In this document: positions 1-5,607 of the stretch, one piece after another
How positions within the stretch are numbered: position 1 is the first letter of the stretch
How the letters are laid out: each line of letters starts with the position of its first letter
Source: Clostridiaceae bacterium
GTDB taxonomy: Bacteria; Bacillota; Clostridia; Oscillospirales; Acutalibacteraceae
Direction: 5' to 3'
DNA length: 5,607 nucleotides
Assembly: GCA_016293225.1 (NCBI GenBank)
Contig: JAEDEQ010000095.1
Span: 1 to 5,607 of the forward strand
Made by a program: the position numbers and the translations under genes
The notes under the pieces: generated by a model
What the model saw: only the letters and a program-made list of their open reading frames with translations
What the model was told of the DNA's origin: nothing
Databases searched by the model: none

Positions 1-826
1 CAGCGTTTCGGATCTTCTGACCCACTTCGGCGGTCATACGCTTGCGGCGGGCTTCGGCATTGAAGCTAAGGATATACCGGAATTTCGCAGGAGAATTAAC
101 GAATACGCAAAAACGGTGCAGATGCCGTTTGCCTCTCTGCGTCTTGACTGCAGACTCAAGCCGCAGTTCATTTCCGCCGAGCTTATCCCGGTTATTGAAA
201 GCCTTGAACCGTTCGGCGCCGGCAATCCGCAGCCGCTTTTCGGTCTGTTTGATATGACGATAAATTCCGTTCAGCCGCTCAAGGGCGGAAAGCACGTCCG
301 GCTGAATCTTACCAAGGACAGGGCAAACATTACCGCGCTCAAGTTTTCAACGCCGTTTGATTCTTTCCCCTACCGCAGGGGAGACAGGGTCGATCTTGCC
401 GTCAGACTTGAAAAAAACGAATATATGGGTCAGACCAAGGTCAGCATATACATAAAAGACATCAGAATGGCGGGAACGGACGATGAAAAATATCTGCGTT
501 CGGTTCGCCTTTATGAAAAGATACGCAGAAAGGAGAGCGTCAGACCCGAGCACGCCGCGCTTGCAAAGGTTGACCGCGCGTTTGTTGCGTCGGTTTACCG
601 TTTTTTGAAAAATGAGGGCGGCTTTTCCGGCGACAGCGATATTCTCTGCTATCGCCTCGGCGGCGACGGCTCAAACGCCTGCCGGGTGCTTTTGAGCGTT
701 GATATCCTTTGCGAACTCGGTATTCTTAAAAAGGCAGACGGAAGAATTACGCTTTGCGGCGCGGACAAAAAAGTTAACCTTGCGGATTCCGGCCTTATGG
801 CGTATCTTGAAAGCATTGCGAAGTGA
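1..826 (+). CDS. recJ: Single-stranded-DNA-specific exonuclease RecJ, C-terminal part (5' end outside window)
   Basis: RecJ degrades single-stranded DNA 5' to 3' in recombination and repair (RecF pathway, base excision and mismatch repair) in the cytoplasm. The first full codon is at base 2, and 274 residues precede the TGA at 824-826. Visible residue 10-17 reads GGHTLAAG, the DHHA1-domain signature of RecJ. Residues 69-76 read EPFGAGNP, the hallmark just before the RecJ OB fold. The OB fold follows at about 78-155, with a K-G-G-K-H-V-R-L core at 94-101. Residues about 156-274 form the extra C-terminal region seen in Firmicute RecJ, with a winged-helix-like look (VYRFLKNEGGF, then LLSVDILCELGILKK). 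The DHH catalytic domain with its metal ligands lies upstream, so activity cannot be judged from this window. The stop codon abuts the ribosome binding site of the next gene, suggesting co-transcription. Identity is firm from the two motifs together. Confidence 0.95.
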   Translation, partial: SVSDLLTHFGGHTLAAGFGIEAKDIPEFRRRINEYAKTVQMPFASLRLDCRLKPQFISAELIPVIESLEPFGAGNPQPLFGLFDMTINSVQPLKGGKHVRLNLTKDRANITALKFSTPFDSFPYRRGDRVDLAVRLEKNEYMGQTKVSIYIKDIRMAGTDDEKYLRSVRLYEKIRRKESVRPEHAALAKVDRAFVASVYRFLKNEGGFSGDSDILCYRLGGDGSNACRVLLSVDILCELGILKKADGRITLCGADKKVNLADSGLMAYLESIAK

Positions 827-833
827 AGGAGGG
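826..833 (+). promoter_or_regulatory. Strong Shine-Dalgarno of rsh, overlapping the recJ stop
   Basis: AAGGAGGG sits 6 bases before the ATG at 840 and shares its first A with the recJ TGA (824-826). It is a near-perfect anti-16S match at good spacing and fixes the start of the (p)ppGpp synthetase gene. The overlap means ribosomes finishing recJ stop on the rsh initiation site, so translational coupling is likely (inference). Confidence 0.85.
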
Positions 834-839
834 TGGAAA

Positions 840-3095
840 ATGGACGTACATCACTATGAAAAAGACGGCTTTGACAAGCTGCTGAATACTGTCAGAATAA
901 CCGGTTTTTCCGAGCCGGATATCAATAGGATAACCGAAGCTTATCACTTTGCGGAAAAAGCGCATGACGGCCAGAAGCGCCGCTCCGGCGAGCCGTATAT
1001 TATCCACCCCGTTGCAGTGGCTCAGATTCTTGCGGAAATGGGCATGGACGCGGATTCAATCTGCGCCGCGCTGCTTCATGACGTTGTTGAGGATACACCC
1101 GTTACCGACGAGGAGATAAGTAAAAAATTCGGCGAAACCATTGAGCAGCTCGTTGACGGAGTCACAAAGCTCGGTCAGATAACCACAAACAAAACCCACA
1201 GCGATGACGACGCAACCAAGGAAGAACGGCTTATGCTCATGGAGCAGCAGCAGAGCGAGAATGTCCGCAAAATGTTCCTTGCAATGAGCCGCGATATAAG
1301 GGTCATTATCATAAAGCTTGCCGACCGCGTCCATAATATGCGCACACTGCGCTTTATGCCCGAGGAAAAGCGCCGCTTCAAAGCGCGCGAAACGCTTGAA
1401 ATTTATGCGCCCATCGCTCACCGCCTCGGTATCAGAGCGTTCAAGGAGGAGCTTGAGGACCTTGCAATCAGCTATCTCGATCCCGTTGCGTATAAGGAGA
1501 TTGCCACCACGCTCGAATCGCAGGTTGAGTCGCGTCAGGCTTTTCTGGACGATATCAAAAAGCAGATAAGCGACCGCGTGCTGGGGGAGGTTCCAAACGC
1601 GCACATCTCCGGCCGCATAAAGAGCGTTCACGGAATATACAGAAAGACCTATATGCAGGGCAGGACTATAGATGAAATTTACGACATTTACGCCGTAAGA
1701 ATCATTGTTGACTCGGTTTTCGAGTGCTATTACTGTCTCGGCATAATTCACGATATGTTCAACCCTCTTCCGGGAAGATTCAAGGACTATATCTCCACGC
1801 CGAAGCCGAATATGTATCAGTCGCTCCACACGACCGTTATCGGAAAGGACGGTATCCCCTTTGAGGTTCAGATAAGAACGTGGGAAATGCACCACACCGC
1901 CGAATACGGAATTGCCGCGCACTGGAAATATAAGCTCGGCATCAACGGAAAAGCAAAGTTTGAAGAGCGCCTTGCCTGGATAAGGCAGCTGCTTGAAAAC
2001 CAGAAGGAAAGCGATGACGTTGAAGAAATTGTCAACGTTATCAAAACCGACTTTACTCCGGACGAGGTTTTTGCCTTCACACCAAAGGGCGATGTAATCA
2101 GCCTTCCCATGGGCTCGTCCATTGTTGACTTTGCCTATGCCATTCACTCCGCAGTCGGCTCAAGAATGATAGGCGCAAAGGTGGACGGAAGAATAACCAC
2201 CCTCGATCATAAAGTCAATAACGGCGAGATTATTGAAATTCTCACCTCCTCAGCTCCGCGCGGACCGAGCCGCGACTGGCTCAAGATTGCAAAAACAAGC
2301 TCTGCGCGCAGCAAAATTAAAAGCTGGTTCAAAAAGGAATGCCGGGAGGAGAACATTCTCCGCGGAAAGGACGAGGTTGACCGCGAATTCAAACGTAACG
2401 GCATCAATCTTCCCGAAAAGCAGCTTCAGGACTTCCTTTTAAAGGTTGCGGAAAGGCAGAAGCTTGCAACTGCGGATGATCTTCTTGCTGCAATCGGCTA
2501 CGGCGGACTTTCGCTCAACAAGCTGATTCCCCGTATCAAGGAGGATTACGCAAGGCTTGTTAAAGAATCAAAGCCTGCTCAGGCGCAAAGCGAGCCGGAG
2601 CCGTCAACGCTGACAACGGCAAAAAAGATGGTGCGCTCGCCGGAGGGCATTCTCATTGAGGGCATTGACAACTGCCTTATCAAGTTTTCGCGCTGCTGCG
2701 ATCCGCTGCCCGGTGATGAGATAATCGGCTTTATTACAAGGGGACACGGCGTTTCCATTCATACGCGAGGCTGCACGAATGTTCCCAAGGACATTTCAAA
2801 ATGCGCCGAACCCGAGCGTTGGATCAATGCGCGCTGGGACACCAAGGTTTCCGATTCATATCGCGTCACCTTATGCGTAACGTGTATTAACCGTGTAGGA
2901 ATGCTTGCCGACCTTTCCGGTCAGCTTGCGAATATGCACGTTATGATTCATTCCATCTTCACCAAGGAAACAAAGGACGGCCGGAGCGCAATATATCTGA
3001 CCATCACGGTCAATTCCGCCGAACACCTCAGGTCCGTCGGAGAAAAGCTGAAAAAAATCAAGGGCGTTCTTGAGGTGGAAAGATCCGGTCTTTAA
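840..3095 (+). CDS. relA: Bifunctional (p)ppGpp synthetase/hydrolase, long RSH (Rel) type
   Basis: This enzyme makes (p)ppGpp from ATP and GDP/GTP during amino-acid starvation and hydrolyses it otherwise, acting on stalled ribosomes and in the cytosol. The 751 residues match the usual 720-760. HD hydrolase domain, about 35-190: H56, H80-D81, E84-D85 (HDVVEDT), D162 and N166 (LADRVHNMRT) are all present, so hydrolase should be active. Synthetase domain, about 255-365: GRIKSVHGIYRK, D282 in EIYDIYAVR, RFKD at 313-316, PKPNMYQSLHTTV, and E342 in FEVQIRT. RFKD rather than EFDD is the motif of bifunctional enzymes. TGS domain, about 406-471. A helical region follows, then a Gln/Glu/Pro-rich linker near 576-593. 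The zinc-finger-like (RIS) domain at about 600-650 carries C612, C619-C620 and C645. A C-terminal ACT domain spans about 674-751. The ATG at 840 is chosen for its strong SD; in-frame codons upstream lie inside recJ. The symbol could equally be rel or rsh. Confidence 0.97.
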   Translation: MDVHHYEKDGFDKLLNTVRITGFSEPDINRITEAYHFAEKAHDGQKRRSGEPYIIHPVAVAQILAEMGMDADSICAALLHDVVEDTPVTDEEISKKFGETIEQLVDGVTKLGQITTNKTHSDDDATKEERLMLMEQQQSENVRKMFLAMSRDIRVIIIKLADRVHNMRTLRFMPEEKRRFKARETLEIYAPIAHRLGIRAFKEELEDLAISYLDPVAYKEIATTLESQVESRQAFLDDIKKQISDRVLGEVPNAHISGRIKSVHGIYRKTYMQGRTIDEIYDIYAVRIIVDSVFECYYCLGIIHDMFNPLPGRFKDYISTPKPNMYQSLHTTVIGKDGIPFEVQIRTWEMHHTAEYGIAAHWKYKLGINGKAKFEERLAWIRQLLENQKESDDVEEIVNVIKTDFTPDEVFAFTPKGDVISLPMGSSIVDFAYAIHSAVGSRMIGAKVDGRITTLDHKVNNGEIIEILTSSAPRGPSRDWLKIAKTSSARSKIKSWFKKECREENILRGKDEVDREFKRNGINLPEKQLQDFLLKVAERQKLATADDLLAAIGYGGLSLNKLIPRIKEDYARLVKESKPAQAQSEPEPSTLTTAKKMVRSPEGILIEGIDNCLIKFSRCCDPLPGDEIIGFITRGHGVSIHTRGCTNVPKDISKCAEPERWINARWDTKVSDSYRVTLCVTCINRVGMLADLSGQLANMHVMIHSIFTKETKDGRSAIYLTITVNSAEHLRSVGEKLKKIKGVLEVERSGL

Positions 3096-3120
3096 AAATT
3101 AGTTATAACGGAGAAATAAT
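3096..3120 (+). promoter_or_regulatory. Short rsh-dtd spacer with dtd ribosome binding site
   Basis: This 25-base AT-rich gap is the longest between any two genes here. GGAG at 3110-3113 lies 7 bases before the dtd ATG and serves as its ribosome binding site. There is no inverted repeat with a T-run, hence no visible terminator, and no paired -35/-10 elements, so dtd is probably read from the same transcript as rsh. Confidence 0.7.
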
Positions 3121-3588
3121 ATGCGTTGTGTAATTCAAAGGGTTTCAAAAGCAAGAGTCACCGTGGACGGAAAAGTAACGGGAGAAATTCAAAAGGGCTT
3201 CATGGTTCTTCTGGGCGTCATGGACGGCGATACTGACGAGGAAATGCGGCTGCTTGCAAAAAAGGTTGGCGAAATCAGGATTTTTTCCGATGAAAACGAT
3301 AAAATGAATCTTTCGCTTTCTCAGGCAGGCGGTTCGGTGCTGCTTGTTTCGCAGTTCACTCTTTGCGCCGACCTTGCAAAGGGACGCAGACCGTCGTTCA
3401 CGCTCTCCGCTCCCGTCAGCGAGGCCGAAAGGCTCTATCTCGCTTTCGGCGAGGAACTCAAAAAATACGGTGTGAACAATGTTCAGTACGGCGTTTTCGG
3501 CGCTGACATGGCCGTTGAGCTTTGCAATGACGGCCCCGTTACTATTGTTATGGATACCGACATCTGGACAAAAAAGGCGGTGAAATGA
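3121..3588 (+). CDS. dtd: D-aminoacyl-tRNA deacylase
   Basis: Dtd hydrolyses D-aminoacyl-tRNA (for example D-Tyr-tRNA) and also glycine mischarged on tRNA-Ala, recycling the tRNA and keeping D-residues out of proteins. It is a cytosolic homodimer that uses RNA-based catalysis. The 155 residues are the family's normal length (about 145-155). The N-terminus MRCVIQRVSKARVTVDG is typical. Both active-site signatures are intact: SQFTL at 77-81, and the cross-subunit Gly-cisPro motif in NDGPVT at 136-141. KGRRPSF at 87-93 and GVFGADM at 124-130 are also family landmarks. The start is fixed by GGAG at 3110-3113. The gene sits 25 bp after rsh and overlaps the next gene by 4 bp, an arrangement shared with Bacillus (relA-dtd). 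Placement beside Rel ties two tRNA-status functions in one operon. Nothing appears broken. Confidence 0.97.
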   Translation: MRCVIQRVSKARVTVDGKVTGEIQKGFMVLLGVMDGDTDEEMRLLAKKVGEIRIFSDENDKMNLSLSQAGGSVLLVSQFTLCADLAKGRRPSFTLSAPVSEAERLYLAFGEELKKYGVNNVQYGVFGADMAVELCNDGPVTIVMDTDIWTKKAVK

Positions 3589-4226
3589 TGAAACTTAAAG
3601 TTGAGGGCTACCCTGTTGGCTATATGGCGACTAACTGCTATCTTGTTACCGACACTCAGACGGACGAGTGCTTTATTGTTGACCCCGGAACATATGACGC
3701 TTCGCTCAAAAAGCTTTTGCAGGACGTGAAAGAGGGGAAGCTTCGCTATATTCTTCTCACTCACGGCCATTTTGACCACATCATGGGCGTTTTCGATGTT
3801 CAGAAAAATTACGGCGGAAAAATTGTTATTCATGAAAAGGACGCCGACTGCTTTACTAATGAGGAAAAGTCGCTGCTTGATACGTTCGGTTTTGACGGCG
3901 AGCTTCCCGAAAAGGCGGACGTTATCGTCCGCGACGGCGATAAGCTTCCCTTTGCGGACGGCGCAATCGAGGTCATGCATACCCCCGGCCATACCGAGGG
4001 CAGCGTCTGCTATCTAATCGGTGATAAAATTTTCAGCGGCGATACGCTTTTTTACGGCTCTGTCGGCCGCACGGACTTCAAAAGCGGCAGCTTTGAGGAA
4101 ATTATCAAAAGCGTAAAGCGCCTTGCTTCGCTTGAGGGAGACAGAAAGGTCTATCCCGGACATAATATGCTCACAACGCTTGACAACGAAAGAAAGCATA
4201 ATGTATATTTAAAGGACGCAAAATGA
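3585..4226 (+). CDS. Metallo-beta-lactamase-fold hydrolase, glyoxalase II/YcbL-like
   Basis: This is a small cytosolic metal-dependent hydrolase, 213 residues, with no signal peptide. All metal ligands of the glyoxalase II-like MBL group are visible: THGHFDH at 59-65 (H60, H62, D64, H65), H136 in TPGHTEGS, D153 in FSGDTLF and H193 in VYPGHN. GRTD at 161-164 is also typical of this subgroup. It lacks the separate C-terminal substrate-binding domain of classical GloB, as do the short YcbL-type enzymes. A thioester such as S-lactoylglutathione is a possible substrate, but clostridia mostly lack glutathione, so the natural substrate is unknown. The ATG at 3585 overlaps the dtd stop (ATGA); a second ATG follows at once at 3588 and could be the real start. 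The SD is imperfect (AAGGCGG at 3574-3580), which fits dependence on coupling to dtd. A homologue near dtd and hisS is common in clostridia (recalled, not searched). Confidence 0.9.
   Translation: MMKLKVEGYPVGYMATNCYLVTDTQTDECFIVDPGTYDASLKKLLQDVKEGKLRYILLTHGHFDHIMGVFDVQKNYGGKIVIHEKDADCFTNEEKSLLDTFGFDGELPEKADVIVRDGDKLPFADGAIEVMHTPGHTEGSVCYLIGDKIFSGDTLFYGSVGRTDFKSGSFEEIIKSVKRLASLEGDRKVYPGHNMLTTLDNERKHNVYLKDAK
4213..4225 (+). promoter_or_regulatory. hemZ ribosome binding site and start, inside the end of the MBL gene
   Basis: AGGA at 4213-4216 lies 6 bases before ATG 4223-4225, which overlaps the upstream TGA (4224-4226) as ATGA. This fixes the hemZ start and indicates termination-reinitiation coupling. 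Confidence 0.7.
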
Positions 4227-5607
4227 AGCTGATAATCATAAATCATACCTACCATTATGAAACGGAAAACCTTGTCCGCGTTTTCTTTCCGAACGAAAAG
4301 ATTGAAACCGTCCGCGAAAACGACGGCAGCTTGCGCTTTATTGAAACAAAGCTTGAAAAAACAAGCCGCGGCGCCGTAATTTCCGTCAAAGTCTCTCTTG
4401 ACACGGTACTGCACGAAGAAAAGGAGTTTCCACTTTCCGAAAAGCTTTTTGACGACACCGAGGACAGCTTTTTTGAGCGCAAGCTTGCCGGGCTGCTTTT
4501 CAGTCTGCTGCAAAGGGCAACGGGCTACACTCCGCCGTGGGGAATACTCACCGGAGTCAGACCGGCAAAGCTTATGACGAACCTTTGCGCAAAATGGGGC
4601 GAGGAAAGGACAAAGGAGTATTTTTCAAACGAGCTTTTTGTCAGCGATGAAAAGATTAGGCTTGCCTCCTTTGTTTCAAAAAAGGAACAGCCGATAATTG
4701 AAAAAAGCAAAAAGGATTCGTTCAGTCTCTATGTTTCAATTCCCTTTTGCCCAACAAGGTGCAGTTATTGTTCCTTTGTTTCCCACTCGAACGAGAGCGC
4801 AAAAAAGCTCATGGAGCCTTATGTCAAACTGCTTTGCAGGGAGCTTGAGGAAACCGGAAAAATTGCAAGGGAACTGTCATTGAAGCTTGAAAGCGTATAT
4901 TTCGGCGGAGGAACTCCGACCGCGCTTTCGGCCGCACTTCTTAAAAAACTGACCGATTGCGTTGCGGATAATTTTAATATTACCGAAAACTGCGAATATA
5001 CTATTGAAGCGGGCAGACCGGACAGCGTTGACGATGAAAAGCTTGAAGTTATCAAAAACTGCGGCGCAAAAAGAATCAGCATCAATCCGCAGACCTTTTC
5101 CGACAGCGTTCTTGAGGCAATAGGCCGCCGCCATACCTCGGCAATGACCGAAAAGGCAATGCTCATGGCACGGGAGCACGGCTTTAAAAATATCAACATG
5201 GATCTCATTGCCGGTCTTCCGACGGATACGTTTGAAAGCTTTTGCAGAACGCTTTTGAAAACGCTTTCCTTTGAGCCGGAGAACATTACCGTTCATACCC
5301 TTGCGCTCAAGCGCTCGTCAAATCTTGTTACCGGGGAAAAGGAAAAGGGGAGCGCCGCCGAAGCGCAGAAAATGCTCTCCTTTGCCTTTGAAACGCTTTT
5401 TAAAGCAGGGTATGAGCCTTACTATATGTACAGGCAAAGCAAGTGCCTCGGCAACCTTGAAAACGTGGGCTGGGCAAAAAAAGGCTTTGAGTGCCGCTAT
5501 AACGTCTATATGATGGAGGAGTGCCACACCGTTCTTGCCTGCGGTGCCGGCGCGGTAACAAAGCTTCGTTCACCCGTGTCACCGGATATCGAACGAATTT
5601 TTAACTT
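4223..5607 (+). CDS. hemZ: HemZ, radical SAM coproporphyrinogen III oxidase-like protein (3' end outside window)
   Basis: HemZ belongs to the HemN/HemW branch of radical SAM enzymes and is annotated as oxygen-independent coproporphyrinogen III dehydrogenase. The frame is open from 4223 to the last base: 461 full codons of a protein that is about 490-500 residues in the family, so roughly 30-40 residues are missing. An N-terminal region of about 165 residues, found in HemZ but not HemN, ends with PPWGILTGVRPAK at 104-116. The radical SAM cluster is CPTRCSYC (C176, C180, C183) and binds the [4Fe-4S] cluster. YFGGGTPT at 226-233 contributes to SAM binding. Further landmarks are TIEAGRPDS at 260-268, RISINPQTF at 284-292, MDLIAGLP at 326-333, TVHTLALKR at 356-364, YYMYRQ at 400-405 and GNLENVG at 410-416. 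These favour HemZ over HemN or HemW. Whether it acts in heme synthesis is unproven; many clostridia keep hemZ without a full heme pathway. Confidence 0.94.
   Translation, partial: MKLIIINHTYHYETENLVRVFFPNEKIETVRENDGSLRFIETKLEKTSRGAVISVKVSLDTVLHEEKEFPLSEKLFDDTEDSFFERKLAGLLFSLLQRATGYTPPWGILTGVRPAKLMTNLCAKWGEERTKEYFSNELFVSDEKIRLASFVSKKEQPIIEKSKKDSFSLYVSIPFCPTRCSYCSFVSHSNESAKKLMEPYVKLLCRELEETGKIARELSLKLESVYFGGGTPTALSAALLKKLTDCVADNFNITENCEYTIEAGRPDSVDDEKLEVIKNCGAKRISINPQTFSDSVLEAIGRRHTSAMTEKAMLMAREHGFKNINMDLIAGLPTDTFESFCRTLLKTLSFEPENITVHTLALKRSSNLVTGEKEKGSAAEAQKMLSFAFETLFKAGYEPYYMYRQSKCLGNLENVGWAKKGFECRYNVYMMEECHTVLACGAGAVTKLRSPVSPDIERIFN

Noticed and set aside
699..839. Possible 47-residue N-terminal extension of Rel
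   Set aside because: The frame is open upstream, but this stretch codes for the RecJ C-terminus in another frame. The ATG at 840 has a near-perfect SD and gives the normal Rel N-terminus and length.
1056..2147. Long (363-codon) open frame on the minus strand opposite rsh
   Set aside because: It is exactly in register with rsh codons, so its stops would be sense TTA, CTA or TCA codons, which this genome rarely uses (it ends at the TCA at 1056). Its translation has no recognisable domain, and rsh is certain.
3103..3109. TTATAAC as a -10 element for a dtd promoter
   Set aside because: There is no -35-like hexamer at 16-18 bases upstream and no extended -10 TG. It is probably chance in an AT-rich spacer.
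3483..3992. Minus-strand open frame opposite dtd and the MBL gene
   Set aside because: Same in-register artefact over the MBL gene; no motif, and both sense genes are complete with intact active sites.
4819..5296. Two overlapping minus-strand open frames opposite hemZ
   Set aside because: The HemZ reading frame is open throughout with all family motifs; the antisense translations are low-information Ser/Leu- and Lys/Phe-rich shadows.
1..5607. Mobile elements, CRISPR repeats, RNA genes, or a novel defence system
   Set aside because: No terminal inverted repeats, regularly spaced repeats, transposase motifs, tRNA/rRNA signatures or unassigned large gene are seen. Coding genes fill the window apart from two gaps of 13 and 25 bases.

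Overview
The window is a compact, single-strand (+) run of housekeeping genes from a low- to mid-GC Firmicute, most likely an anaerobic clostridium of the Oscillospiraceae/Ruminococcaceae kind. This guess rests on gene content and order (recJ, rsh/relA, dtd, glyoxalase-II-like MBL, hemZ), on strong Shine-Dalgarno sequences, and on codon use (AGA/AGG arginines, ATA isoleucines, Lys-Leu written as AAG-CTT). It is inferred from protein character, not from a database match. There are no RNA genes, mobile elements, CRISPR arrays or long non-coding stretches. Nearly every base is coding, and the longest gap between genes is 25 bp.

Layout: (1) 1-826, the 3' end of recJ (single-strand-specific 5'-3' exonuclease; the catalytic DHH part lies upstream of the window). 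(2) 840-3095, a complete bifunctional (p)ppGpp synthetase/hydrolase of the long RelA/SpoT (Rel) type, whose ribosome binding site overlaps the recJ stop codon. (3) 3121-3588, dtd, D-aminoacyl-tRNA deacylase. (4) 3585-4226, a small metallo-beta-lactamase-fold hydrolase of the glyoxalase II/YcbL type, joined to dtd by a 4-bp overlap. (5) 4223 to the window end, hemZ, a radical SAM coproporphyrinogen III oxidase-like protein, again joined by a 4-bp overlap and cut off by the window edge.

Spacing and overlaps point to one co-transcribed, translationally coupled operon. The recurring theme is response to amino-acid/tRNA stress: Rel senses uncharged tRNA on the ribosome, and Dtd clears D-amino acids from mischarged tRNA. 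In related Firmicutes the same cluster usually runs on into hisS and aspS. The MBL hydrolase and HemZ are conserved passengers whose link to this theme is not established. The adenine phosphoribosyltransferase gene (apt) that separates recJ from relA in Bacillus is absent here.

I looked for an undescribed system and found none. This is a conserved core-genome region. The findings below are modest: gene-order differences, coupling signals, the HemZ cysteine content and a marked AAG-CTT codon-pair bias.
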